A stretch of 26,072 nt of DNA from Chara braunii. Its lineage: Eukaryota > Streptophyta > Charophyceae > Charales > Characeae. The stretch covers positions 354,641 to 380,712 of the forward strand of contig BFEA01000922.1 in NCBI GenBank assembly GCA_003427395.1. Reading direction: 5' to 3'. The position numbers and the translations under genes are program-made. The notes beneath the pieces were generated by a model. The model saw only the letters and a program-made list of their open reading frames with translations. It did not search any database and was not told where the DNA came from. Shown here one piece after another: positions 1 to 10,062 of this stretch; position 1 is the stretch's first letter, and each line of letters begins with the position of its first letter.

Positions 1-237
1 GCCAAGATGTATACACAAACACAGGGCACAACAACTTTTCTCTTCTTTGGGCATATGACTAGGCCACCCTAGCCGCCCTGAACTGTTTAAGTGTCCAAGG
101 TTTATATAATTGCCTGTACTTAGTCTTTTGAGGTAGCATATAGCTGAGCCGATCATCTTCAGCTCAAGACCCAGCCTGCCCCTTCGTACCACAAGTTTAT
201 TCTTAGTTCAGTACTCTCTTCAGTTGGTGATAAGCTA

Positions 238-658
238 TAGTCAGGCCACCCAAACTTATGGAACCCTGCCTGACTAGCCTGTTCATAGATAGTATAAACA
301 AAGTAGGACCAAGACCACCCAAACTTATGGAAGATGTCTTGGTCCTCAGCCTGATTTATTTGTCTTAGACCAAAGTAGGAAGAGGTAGAACCACGCAAAC
401 TTGTGGGACATGTTCACCTCCTCGTTCAGAAACCAAAGAAACTGTCAAAAACCCCAAATAAACAAGGCCACCAGACTACCCAAACTTATGGATTTGACTG
501 GCGCTTGAAGAAGCAATCACATTCAGCCCTCACAAATCAGAGCAACCAGACCACCCAAACTTATGGATTTGTCTGGTTCTCTAGGCAATACAAAATAAAA
601 CACAGCACTGGGTCCTTCCCAAACTTATGGAACTGGCCCAACCTTTGGTTGACCCAGT
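238..658 (-). repeat. Array of six hairpins with a conserved loop and covarying stems (array A)
   Basis: A core close to CCCAAACTTATGGA recurs six times at about 65-85 base intervals (near 249, 319, 394, 479, 555 and 618). Each core is flanked by inverted arms that differ between members but pair within each member. Examples are TAGTCAGGC 238-246 with GCCTGACTA 268-276; AGGACCAAGAC 305-315 with its exact complement 336-346; AACCAGAC 544-551 with 571-578, extendable to 539-582 with one bulge; and ACTGGGTC 607-614 with 651-658. Members 3 (383-419) and 4 (471-501) pair with a bulge or one mismatch. Read on the minus strand the loop is like CCATAAGTTTGGGTGG. The reading frames that cross this region repeat a short peptide only because the DNA repeats. 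Confidence 0.85.
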
Positions 659-832
659 CAAACTCCATGCAATACTGTCTTTCTCCCACCCTTCCTCCAG
701 ATGCAATCCCACAATCTGCGTTCAATCAGTCAAAGAAGTTGAAACTTAACTTTATACATGCGTTCTTTTACTTTGTCTGGTTATGTCCTGAATAGAAAGC
801 AAGATTTATAGGGACAGGCAGACATACATCAA

Positions 833-1243
833 TCAGCCATAGGGGGGACATGCAAACATGGGTGTAGTGGGAGTATACAGACAGAAAGGAGTTACCTGAT
901 GGTTCCCTGCCTCCAAAACCTCGCCTAGGTTCCGGTAGAGCTCCCGCAATCGGTGGGTGGACTCCCCATAGAGTCTCGAAGCGGACCTACGGGTTGCAAT
1001 CCCGCCTGCCGCCTTCCCCTCGTAACCAAAGACTAGACTGAGATTAAGAAGGGTAGAGGCAGATAGAATAGACTCTCGAGATCCAAGGGAGGTGCTTTCA
1101 ATCTCATTGGAGAGGGCCTCGTTGTCTTGACGCGCCTGAGGGCCCCGCAATGATGGCCAGGAAGAGCGCAGCAGCAACCGGTCCAACCCTCGGCCGGATA
1201 TAGCGTCAACAGTCCCCTGACCGCTCTTCAAGTCGCAGCACAA
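833..1243 (-). other. Conserved exon-like block of copy A, ending at a splice-donor-like GGTAAC
   Basis: An open frame of 136 codons on the minus strand. The part from about 900 to 1180 matches the block at 13144-13434 in copy B. In the best 70-base stretch about 58 positions agree, and the peptides share the words RSASRL, GES, HRLRE and GEVLE/GGVLE. Both blocks end at an AGGTAAC sequence (here the minus strand at 890-898) that looks like a 5' splice site, and in both a hairpin array begins roughly 230-270 bases later. The simplest reading is an exon whose downstream intron carries the array. The protein resembles no family I know. In the middle of the block the two copies agree only after a change of frame, so at least one is decayed, or the region conserves RNA or DNA and not protein. 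Confidence 0.45.
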
Positions 1244-3300
1244 CCCCTCTGCAGAGTTTAACCTCCCCTTTCATGCTACCAGTATTCTTCTCTGTCCGAA
1301 TCGTAGCCACACAGCCTAGGAAGGGCCACGCTTCGAATAGAGCACCCCGTCCCGTGCTCTACCTGAAACACAGTAATCCCAGTTAGATTCAACTCGGTAC
1401 GGTGCGCAGTGGCTCGAGAACACAGCAATATGACCAAGTGCTGTCAAAGTAGCGGTCCGCCTGGCACTATTTTAAACATCAAGGATCAACCTGGCTGTTT
1501 AGCATGCTTACCGTATCCCCAGCAGCAGTGCGCAACAGCAGGCCATCACAAAGCACGCAATGTCTAAAACGCAGCGGCCATAGCAGCAAGCTACGGTGTA
1601 ACATAGCGGTACACCGTGACCCACAGCGATACGCAGCGGTGTTCAGTGGCTTGGTATGGTAGGGCTGTGCACACAGCAGCTGTCTCTGCAGCAGCCACCG
1701 TGCGCCCAGCAGCTCAGCCTAGCTCAACAATCACAGCAGTCTGCCGTGAAAGCGCAGAGGTCCTCACGGTCATCCACAACACCGTGCTCCATAGCCAACA
1801 CAATGACAGTTTGGTCTAGACTGAAGTCACTGTTGAGAGCCCCTTTTTGACTACCCCGTCCTACCGAGTGGTTATCCCGTAGCCCCGCAGCCTGCGTCAA
1901 CAATATGTCCCTGTGCATCTCTTGCCTGCTCTTCCGAGCCTGCGACCCTGCACAGCTAGTGCACAGCAAGGTAACGCAGCAACTGCGTAGTCCGGACACA
2001 ACAGCATACCGACTGTGTCCTGTGGTAGCCTGGTCCTGCAGCGGTAGCTTGTTCATAGCGCCAACAGTCCGCTGAAACACAGTAGTAGTTAGCTCAACCA
2101 CCGTTGCAACTGGCCGCAGTGGCCGCAACCTTAACAGTAGGTGCAACAGCCAATCATTGTACTAATGCATAGAGTCGTAACAACCCAAAGGTCACTGTAC
2201 CGTACAGCAAGGGCATCAATGGTGTTTGCTCATCAGCTCAACATGGGGCAGCCAACGCGCAGTGCATACGATCAGGATGTTATCAGAGTGCAGAGTAACA
2301 CCCTCCTATAGAAGCTACCCATTCCCTCGGATTGCCACTTCACCACCTCAGGCCCACCGGTCGTCGTGCAGCCTAGAAAGGCCTGATTCGAATAGAGCAC
2401 ACCCTGTGCTTTAATTAGACGCAATAGCTGCCGTCGATTTTCAACAGAATGCAGCCTGCACAACGAGCGCGTGTAATCGGCATGATAGTGCACCGCCAGC
2501 TAGTGTGGCATCACGACTTGTCGGGCCTGGCGACAAGGTGAGCGGTGGGCACACCTCTTGATGATATCGACAGCAAGTAGCCACTGCTGCAGCAAGTCGA
2601 GCGAGAGGACTGCACTCATAATAGTCCAAAACCCAACGATCTACAGCAGCTCCCTGACTACCTCCACTGAAACTGAGTCCTACCAGAAACAGAATGCTGT
2701 GTACTCAACAACGGTATGGTAACCCACAGCGATATACAGCGGAAGAAAACGAAGGTCTGGGGCAGCAACTCAGCAAAGTGCACAGCAGCGTGCGTCGCCT
2801 GGGCACAGCAAGATGTACCGTGAGGGCGTAGTGAAATCGCCCTCTCAATAACGTCAACACTGGTACTAACTGCAATAATCACCCCAACCCAACAACAAGA
2901 CGCAAATAGTAGTAGACCGATGCATCAGTGGCGGCAGGTCATGTCAGCAACAACTCTGTAGTTTAGGCCCTTGGTGATGGCAGCTGCTGCTGTCAGGAGT
3001 CAGGACAAGCATCCCTTCAAGTCAACGCAGTGCACTCCACAAACCCAGCCACGGTCTTGGCCCCTAACACCACACTGTCCTTAGTAACAGGCTAATGCTA
3101 GCGCAGCGGGCTACATCAAGATGTCTATATATATATATATAACTACAACACTTAAACAGTAGCCACACACTGGTCAGACCCGATTACGGAGGTATTGCCA
3201 TCGAGTAGACCCCACGGCCTACAGTAGCATTACACCAAGTACTCGAGCCAGCTGCCTAGTACTCACCATTTAGCTGGCCCGCCAGCTCAGGTTAGAGATA
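1244..3300. repeat. CAGC/ACAG-rich, internally duplicated segment of copy A
   Basis: About 2 kb rich in CAGC and ACAG words with no convincing gene. It contains a diverged direct duplication with an offset of about 1.05-1.10 kb. The word TCGAATAGAGCAC is at 1333 and again at 2388, each just after CCTAGR, and CCCACAGCGATA occurs at 1620 and 2722. The first copy has a perfect 7-bp hairpin (AGAGCAC 1339-1345, GTGCTCT 1354-1360), and the second keeps a shorter version near 2394-2410. The matching place in copy B (about 12600-13140) is much shorter. A TA microsatellite lies at about 3126-3142. The short reading frames here are not supported. Confidence 0.5.
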
Positions 3301-5063
3301 GTGACCCTTCTTGTGACAGTTACACCGAGGCAAGACTGGGATCAAGATGATAAGCATGATGAGTGGTGCCACTTGTACCTGGTGACGAGAGTACACAGCG
3401 GGTGCACTTAGTGCCAAAAATACAGACTATAATGAAAATTAAATTCTATCTGCCTTCTCTCCCCAAGTCAATTAGCATCCAGAATTTCCAAGAATCCCAC
3501 CCTCGTCGTCAACACTTTCACCTAAGTTTCTGGGAGCTTCCTTCTCCCTCCCCTATTCCTCCTCCTCCTTTGTATGAGCAAAATCATCACGGCTGGGAGC
3601 CAACACTCGAGCGCTGAGCTGCCCGCCTGGCCCCCCCCTTATCCTGGTGGCTGCTCCCTCTCTCTTTGCAGCATACGAGTGACCGCGTGCGCAGCCTCAA
3701 CGAGCGGACCTGGGCGACTTCACTACCGAGCACAAGTACATCGATCAGATCGGCACGATCAGGGCGGGGAGTGCCGGCCAGCTCAACCTGATTGAAGAGA
3801 GGCGGTAACTGTATGCTATACAGCCCGGGACTGCTGCCATTATGTAGCAGGCAGACCTGTTACTGAGATGCTGGGCAGCCACCTCCTTCTAGAGGACACA
3901 CAGACTTGGAATGAACCTTCCACCTGATCACGGGTGGATACACTCCAGTATTCAAACACTCTTTTTTTTTTTTTTTTTTTGCACTCCGCCCCTGTACACG
4001 GTGACATCGACTGTCCACCCTCAGCGCCAGGTCCGACTCTACTATCGAGCTGGCAAGGCCTCAGACCTTCAGTACAGGCTCATAGATCGCCAAGTTGGTT
4101 AACGTGATATGTGAATTATCGCTCCCGTTCAGGTCCGCCTCCCAACACCTCCGCGCAGCTCTGCCTTCTCATAGCACAAAAACTAACACTCCTTCCTCAA
4201 ATCTAACCACACCAACAGATTCGCAACACTCAAAAAACCCCCGTTTCGACGACTCCCTCGCCTAATTCCGTTCGGAGATGAGCGAGGTACCCCCTCTTCC
4301 ATCTCCTTCCTTTTCCGTTTTCGCCATATCCGTGCACTCGTTTCCTCTCATATCTCCCCAACCATCCTACCCATCACCAAACTGACTCCACAAATGGAGT
4401 CGCCTAGGACAAAATGTAAGAAAAGAACCTTCACTGCCCCACCTCTATCAAGGAACGGGCATGAATCACCTCTTTCATCGTCCTGCCCGTCCCCCTTCCA
4501 TCTCTGCTTTCTTCCCCACTTTATGCATGCACCCAGCGCTGAGATCCGTCCGGATTCCTTTCCCCGTTCAACTTCTTCTACCTTCGTCCGCCCCTGCTCG
4601 CTGCCTCCGTGCTTCCTCTCGGTGAGTCCTCTCCCTTTCTCCCACTCTCTATCCATCCATCAATCTACCTCTCTCTCTTAACTTCCCTTTTTGTTCTGAT
4701 CTCCTTCCCTTCCTTCCACCCTCTTCACTAGCCCCGCGGCTTACCCTGAATCTGGTCATTATCCCGGCCAGATACGTACTAAGAAAGCTTTGCAGCCAGC
4801 TACGGGCTGAAGGACACTCCCGCAGCAATGCAGCAAGTGGTAGCCCAACCAGAGTGATCTCAGCCAGCTCCACGAACACGCGGGCAGCAATCCTCCAAGC
4901 GACGACGTCCGACACCTGGCTGCAGACTGCGAATTATGCCATGAAGATGGAGACCACGGCGTCCTCACAGTGTTCCGTAACCCACTCAGTCGGGGGAAAG
5001 CGCAGCAGCGGCAACTCACCGCATCACCACTCCCAGCAACGATGCCGGGCTTCCCCCCCCCCC
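3301..5063. other. Non-coding interior of copy A
   Basis: No gene recognised. It holds a T19 tract (3962-3980), pyrimidine-rich stretches (about 4270-4740) and a small perfect hairpin (GACTCC and GGAGTC, about 4384-4401). The minus strand of 4150-4660 is loosely similar in composition and short words to 11240-11720 of copy B. Opposing reading frames at 4348-4681 are low-complexity translations of the same pyrimidine tract. A run of C follows at about 5052-5064. Confidence 0.4.
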
Positions 5064-5147
5064 CGACTTTATAGGTGTCACCTTCGAGCAGAGGCCATGC
5101 TAATCTTCTCTTGTAACGTTCCAATTTTAACAGATGTCCCCGAGGAC
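5064..5147 (-). ncRNA. U6: U6 snRNA-derived sequence, probably a pseudogene
   Basis: Read on the minus strand from 5147, the sequence begins with the U6 5' hairpin (GTCC, a TCGG turn, GGAC). It continues with close U6 matches: GGGGACATC, TTAAAATTGGAACG, GAGAAGATTAGCATGGCC and a GGTGACAC that corresponds to GATGACAC in plant U6. The AGC of the catalytic core is present. The ACAGAGA box has an extra base (ACAAGAGA), and the internal stem-loop also has an insertion. After about 5064 the similarity stops and a G-run follows, so the normal 3' end and its U-tract are missing. I see no TATA box 25-30 bases upstream. This is most likely a truncated retrocopy carried inside copy A, although an unusual U6 variant is not excluded. 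Confidence 0.85.
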
Positions 5148-5248
5148 TACCGCCGAGCCCCGGTGTCTCAGCGGTTCGTGGGGGCACTAGGCTAGGTGGG
5201 CTCTTTAGACTCCGTGGCCGGTCCCAGAGACTGGTGCCGGGTCTCACC

Positions 5249-5280
<32 letters not shown>

Positions 5281-5837
5281 GAAAAAATAAAATAAAATAA
5301 ATATGACAAAAAAAACGGACGGAGGAGGGGGACCGTTCGTACCTGGTCCTGCCCCACGGGCCCGCGGCTGGACTCCCCCACAGCAAAACCAAGGGGGATA
5401 GTCCCGCGGGACCCTCAACCCCTCAGCCTTCTTCACACTGCTCTGCTGCTCCGCCTTGCCGCCCGCTGGCCTCGATCCTTGTATCTCCGCTATAACAGTC
5501 CAGCACCGTAATCTATAGGGCTAAGCCCAAGCCTGGTATTGGCCACCGCGGTATTCCATATGAACAGGTGCGGAGCAGCCCCCAGGCCTCATTCCTGCCT
5601 CCCATTAGGCACGCTACTGCTAGGCTCCTACGCCGGCGTGCCCTCTTTGTGTCGTGGCCCCCCCGCACCCTACTTCGCACGTTAGGCTATCAACGGTCAC
5701 CTATCCCTACCAAGGGCACCTCTTACTCCTAGTAGCCAGAGTCAGGCCGGCCAACCTGCTCCACTCTAATCAAGCAACTTGCCTATGTAACCAAACAGAC
5801 CTAGGCGCGTCTCGCGCAGTACACTTTAGACCTCTAC
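5148..5837. other. Sub-terminal region of copy A
   Basis: No gene. It contains an A-rich tract (about 5249-5324, runs of A broken by G and T). The segment 5385-5420 on the minus strand matches copy B 10520-10560, both reading like TATCCCCYTTGGTTTT and both preceded by a GGGTYGAGGG word. The long minus-strand reading frame across this region gives a phenylalanine run from the A-rich tract and then reads through the U6-like sequence, so it is not a gene. Confidence 0.45.
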
Positions 5838-5899
5838 TCGTACTTCCGGTCACTTGCAAAAACAAGGGCGGATACCCTTGTCAGGGTATTCACGCCGAC
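5838..5899 (-). repeat. Terminal sequence (tip) of copy A with a sub-terminal palindrome
   Basis: On the minus strand from 5899 this reads GTCGGCGTGAATACCCTGAC and then continues. It matches the B tip at 10063-10120 with about nine differences in 59. The core is a near-perfect palindrome, ATACCCT-TGTC-AGGGTAT on the plus strand. The palindromic core and the strict match end at the same place in A and B, which is why I place the element end at 5899. The exact base is uncertain by a few positions. Confidence 0.65.
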
Positions 5900-6652
5900 A
5901 ACGGTCACCATGCCAACCCACCGGGAGTAGAGCACGCATGCTTTGCTGCTTGTCCTTTGTTCGGCTTGTTGCGCTGTTAGATGGGTACTGAAGGGCAGGC
6001 CAGCCCTAAGTGGGAGACGAGACCGGGCGTCTTTAAATAAACAGCGGACGGGGAAATCATTGGCTGTGATCATCGTCCTGCTGCAACGTAAAATAATTCC
6101 TGATGACACTCGGGGGCGGTCGTTAAAATTGCCTCTGGATCAGCCAATGATTGTACGGCTCGCTGTACGCGAGGATAATCCATTGCAGGGCTGGTCAACT
6201 CAGTAGATACTCGGGGCACAGGGGTGGGCCGAACACACACCTTTAAACACGCAACGCTCTCCGGATTGCTTAGGGACGCTGGCTGCAAGTGACATGCAGG
6301 GGAACTAAGGGAGGGGTAGATTTCAGGTGATAAGTTTGACAAAAATTCCATACTGTCCTATCCACACAAATGATTCTATTTTTATGTTTTGATTAGTTTT
6401 GATGTACAACCATATGACATCGGACAGACAACATAATTAGAACTGTTTTTGTTCATTGTGCATTCTGTTCGAGGACTTATTAGACTAAAAATAGTTTCGT
6501 TTGTAGGAATCTGACTCACCTGTTGGGCCCGAATGTATAGTCTCTGACATAGCCACCAATTAATTAGTTATTTATTTTAAATTGGTCTGTGCATTACACT
6601 GCGGTAGGCATCTAGAGTGCACTAGTGCAGACTGTGTGCAGTGCTGTAGCTT
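5900..6652. other. Leader or flank between copy A and the Gypsy gag
   Basis: About 750 bases with no gene. It should contain the 5' LTR end, the primer-binding site and the leader of the Gypsy that starts at 6653. I could not find a TGGTATCAGAGC-type primer-binding site, nor a match to the putative 3' LTR start at 20373. The phrase TGATGACACTCGGGGGCGG near 6103 is a candidate LTR or element edge only. The stretch 6350-6600 is AT-rich. The 5' LTR may have been destroyed or displaced when copy A inserted. Confidence 0.35.
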
Positions 6653-8614
6653 ATGAGCGACAGGGAGGTCACTAGAGAGGACGACCGGATCTTGCGATTG
6701 GCGAGACGCCCGATTGCCCACTTGGAATTAGGACCAGAGGGCGACAAATACCTGTTCAGCCAGCGTAGGGAGAGGTTGCAGCAGCAGAGGAGGGGTAGAG
6801 CAGCAGAGGCTAGCAGGGCACTTGTAAGTGAAGCCGCAGCTTCGGAAGCCATGGCCACCTCTGCGCAGCAGACTACTCAGGCCGGCAGTTCAAGATCTGT
6901 AGGGTCAACGGTCGCACAGACCCAGAGTGAGTCCGCTGGCGTTATGGCAAGCCAACCATTGGTGTTGACACCCGAGGAGGTCACCATACAGCGAGCTGCT
7001 GCTCGCGAGGCACAGCTACAGCAGGCTTTAGGAGAGATTAAGCCTGAGAAAGAGAGAATGATTAGGAGAAGAGCCAGGATGCAGAGGAGAGAAGTGAACG
7101 TTAGTGAGTTAGAGGAGATGAACCGTGCAAACATGGATGATGATGTGAGAACCATACGGTCGGTCCTATTAAGTGTAGTGGAGATGCAGGATCACCAAAC
7201 GGATATCTTACAGGACATTCAACAGAGTCTGGCTGTGTTAGTCAGGCGGATGCAGGTGACACCATCACCGTCCGGGCCAGGTGCCTGGCCCATTGTACAT
7301 CCTCCTCCTTTTGTCCCACCGGTGACTGGGGTATCCCCATATGTAGCCCCATCATCGGTCGTTATCGTTTCCCTGGGCATGCCGTTATCAGGAGGGCTCT
7401 CAGCAGGTCCTAGTTTACAGGTTCCTGTACAGTCAGTGTATTCCCAAACGCCGTTGCAGATTGCAGTTACAACGCAACCTGCTGTCTCGCAGCCTGTACA
7501 GCTGCAGGGTACACAGTCCTAGCAGCTAGCACAGCAGCCTGTGTCACAGGGTCCACAGCCCGGAGTGATGCAGGGACCGGGACAAACTCAGTGGGTACCA
7601 AAGACGACCATCACCGCTCCTAAACCCTTCGCAGGGGATAAGAGGGCCGAAGACCTCGACACTTCAATGCTGGTCTATGTCAAGTGTAAACTCACCTTGC
7701 CGCACGAGGAAGTGCTTGTGGCTGCATCTTACCTAGAGGGTAGTGCAGCAAGATGGTTGAGTGGTTTAGTACAACTGCAGGGATACGGTCATGACTTTCA
7801 CGCTTAGGCGGTCACCCAACAATTGGGTGACTTCCTCAAGTTGGTGGAAGAAAGGTGGCATGATCCTCAGGAGGCCCAAAAGGCCACTGATGCGATCCTG
7901 ACACTGCACACGAGGCAGTTCAAGTTAGTTAGGGAGGCCACTGACGTTGTAGAGCGTCTGATCTGTGTCCCTGGGGTGCGCTATGACCCTCAGGTTTTAC
8001 TCACCTCCTACCTGAGATGCTTTTCTATGCCTCTCAGGAATCAGTTGGCAGGTGAGGCCAACATCAATGTTCACAACTTCCCCTCGTTCAGCAAGAAGGC
8101 CCTAGACCTTGAGACGAAGATAGGGCATGGACATAATCCCACAACGGACGGTAGGAAGAAAACACTGCCTCCTAACTGGAAGGCGAAGGGCCACATTATG
8201 TTTGCCGATAACGATGGTTCCACCATCGAGTTAGACGACAACTTCCAGGAGGGAGTAGGTTCAGAGGCTGGCAGCATTGAAGCTTCAGGGGGTGGAGTTG
8301 TCGCTGCCGTAGCTCAAAAAGGTAAGGCGACTGATAGACGCCGCGGAGGCTCCCGGTCAAGGAGTCAAGTTGACCCCAACGCTCCCCCATGGGAGAAGGC
8401 GGGTCTCACAGAGGACGTGTGGAGATATCGGTATACACAGCATGCCTGTATTCGTTGTGGTCAATATGGCCATAACCAATTCAAGTGCCGCAACAAGAAG
8501 GTGACCGATAAGATCCCGCCTACGATGGGGCAGGCGTTGGGATCCTCCCATCCCGTTGGTAGCAATGTAGCTAGTACTTCTGGCACTGCTTTGGGAAACA
8601 CGTCGGGCCAGTAG
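6653..8614 (+). pseudogene. gag: Ty3/Gypsy gag (first element), with two in-frame TAG stops
   Basis: One reading frame from ATG 6653 to TAG 8612, about 653 codons, broken only by TAG at 7520-7522 and TAG at 7805-7807. The N-terminal third is charged and likely helical. A proline- and glutamine-rich linker follows (about 7250-7560). The central capsid-like region (about 7600-8100) includes phrases such as ARWLSGLVQ and RFLKLVEERW-like text. Near the C-terminus a CCHC zinc knuckle, CIRCGQYGHNQFKC (8447-8488), identifies it as nucleocapsid. Gag would package element RNA in cytoplasmic particles. The start was chosen as the first ATG of the open frame. The first stop probably replaced a Gln codon in a CAG-rich tract, and the second a Trp or similar. 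Pol follows in the -1 frame. Confidence 0.85.
8593..8599 (+). promoter_or_regulatory. Candidate -1 ribosomal frameshift site GGGAAAC between gag and pol
   Basis: In the gag frame the codons read TTG GGA AAC, giving the slippery pattern G GGA AAC. Twelve bases later gag ends at TAG 8612. A -1 slip gives GGG AAA CAC and enters frame 1, which is open into the protease and reverse transcriptase region. The position and phase are exactly those expected for programmed frameshifting. No strong downstream pseudoknot was identified by eye. Confidence 0.5.
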
Positions 8615-10062
8615 GAATAGTAGTTGTTCCTGCTAGGGTCGAGGTGGTGGATACACCCTCACCATCTCGAGAGATGGCCCAAGCTATTGACTCCAGCGTC
8701 GTCCCACAAACACGTTCAGACCCATCGAGCCTCTGTTCGATGAATGTGTTTGAGTCCTTAGAGGAGCTAGAGGAGGAGTGGTCTCGATCAGACTTGCTAG
8801 CTTCTTGGACGGCCCTAGTCAAAGCCCCGAAGGGTGAGATGTTCGTCAGCGAGGTGGTCATTGGCGGCCACAAGGCCGAGGACTATTATGACCCTTGCTC
8901 GACAAGGAACTTCATTAGTCGCGCGTGCGTTGAGAGGCTGCGCTTACAGGGGCAAGTGCAGCGCCTGAGTCGACCTGTGGAGTCGACCTGTGCCAACAAA
9001 CAGCGCATGGTAGTCAATGACTACCTCCATGACGTTGAGTGTTGTTTCCCGTACGGAGGAGGGGAATTGAGACATCACGTCTCGTTCCTAGTGAGTGACG
9101 AACTCCCCATGGACATGTTGTTAGGTATGTACTACCTCTCTGTGGCACAACCCCAGTTTGACTGGGACCGAAAAGTGGTCAAACACACTTTACCAGGTGG
9201 AGGGACCGCTAGATTGCAAGTTCAAAGCTAGTAGTCTGATTGAGTCCCATGGATGCATGTGTGCGACCGCGTTTTATAATTATTATAAACAAAATCAGGA
9301 GGAGGGTATGCATATAGTTTATGTCTCTGCTGCAGGCGGGCCGGTGAAAATGCCGCCGGAGATAGAGGGAGTAGTTGCTAAGTACCCTGATCTATTTGAC
9401 GAGCCGACAGGGTTGTTGAGAGGGAGGTCGTCCACGCGATAGAGATTATCCCAGGATCTAGCATCCCAAAGGGTAGGATCTATCGGATGTCTCCAGGCGA
9501 GTTCAATAAGCTTCGCCAGAAGGGTTGGGTCCGACCGAGTGTCTCTCCTTATGGGTCTCCTGTCCTATTCATACCTAAGAAGAAGGAGGGAACACTTAGG
9601 ATGTGCATTGACTATAGGGGCCTTAATGCCATCACTGTTAAGAACAGAGAGCCACTACCGCGCATCAACAATTTGCTAGATAGAGTGCAAGGGTGTCGGT
9701 ACTTCAGTAAGATAGATCTGAAGTCCGGGTACCATCAGATTGCAATCCGGCCCGAAGATCAACACAAAAACGCCTTTCAGACCAGGTACGGTCTGTACGA
9801 GTTTGTGGTGATGCCTTTCGATCTTTGCAATGATCCTGGCACCTTTCAGCACGCTATGAATCGGATCTTTCATGACTACTTGGATAAGTTTGTCATCGTG
9901 TACCTCGATGACATACTTATTTTTAGTAAGACTGTCGAGGAGCACGTTGCGCACTTGGACAAAGTCCTCAATCTCCTACGACAACACAAGTTCAAGATCA
10001 ACGGTGAGAAGTGCGAGTTTGGCCGTACCCGTGTCTTGTACTTGGGTGATGAGATTTCCGCT
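8599..10062 (+). pseudogene. pol: Ty3/Gypsy pol, 5' part: protease and reverse transcriptase, split by copy B
   Basis: Frame 1 is open from the frameshift site. The protease region is at about 8830-9180 and includes the phrase TRNFISRACVERL. Its active-site triplet, normally DSG or DTG, reads D-P-C (8890-8898), so it is probably inactive. The frame shifts to frame 2 near 9200-9225 and back near 9410. The intervening part ends in KYPDLFDEPTG, typical of the stretch before RT. RT (from about 9487) has FIPKKKEGTLRMCIDYRGLN, SKIDLKSGYHQI and the catalytic YLDD at 9901-9912. The protein stops at LGDEISA, where copy B begins. The next residues of the same protein, EGLKPDD, are at 18151. The RT core itself looks undamaged, but the gene as a whole is broken. 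Confidence 0.9.

Larger units (their letters stand above)
1..5899 (-). mobile_element. Copy A of an unassigned large element (partial, right-hand tip at about 5899)
   Basis: The tip near 5899, read on the minus strand, matches the tip of copy B at 10063 over about 59 bases with roughly nine differences. Further in, a shared segment (A 5385-5420, B 10520-10560) lies about 500 and 480 bases from the respective tips. Deeper still, both copies have the same exon-like block followed by a hairpin array. The order is the same in both copies, so this is a second, inverted copy of the element that split the Gypsy pol. It runs off the left edge of the window, so its other end is not seen. The distance from tip to block is about 4.66 kb here and 3.08 kb in B. 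An internal duplication (about 1.3-3.2 kb) explains much of the difference. I see no transposase, replicase or reverse transcriptase in it. The class is unknown. Confidence 0.6.

Noticed and set aside
238-658. CRISPR-like repeat array
   Set aside because: Repeats are short and degenerate, intervals vary from about 65 to 85 bases, and the variable parts are complementary arms and not independent spacers. The context is eukaryotic, with no cas genes.
403-795. A 130-codon reading frame with repeated TTQTYGF peptides
   Set aside because: It translates the hairpin repeats themselves; the peptide repeat follows the DNA repeat and the stems, not the protein, are conserved.
4348-4681. Overlapping frames on both strands rich in Ser/Pro or Arg/Glu/Gly
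   Set aside because: Both are translations of one pyrimidine/purine-biased tract, with no motif.
4759-5436. A 225-codon minus-strand frame with a long Phe-rich stretch
   Set aside because: The Phe run comes from the A-rich tract and the frame passes straight through the U6-derived sequence. No domain is seen.
5900-6652. A 5' LTR matching the 3' LTR of the first Gypsy
   Set aside because: By eye I found no shared stretch with 20373-21725 and no primer-binding site. A computed alignment could still find a worn match.
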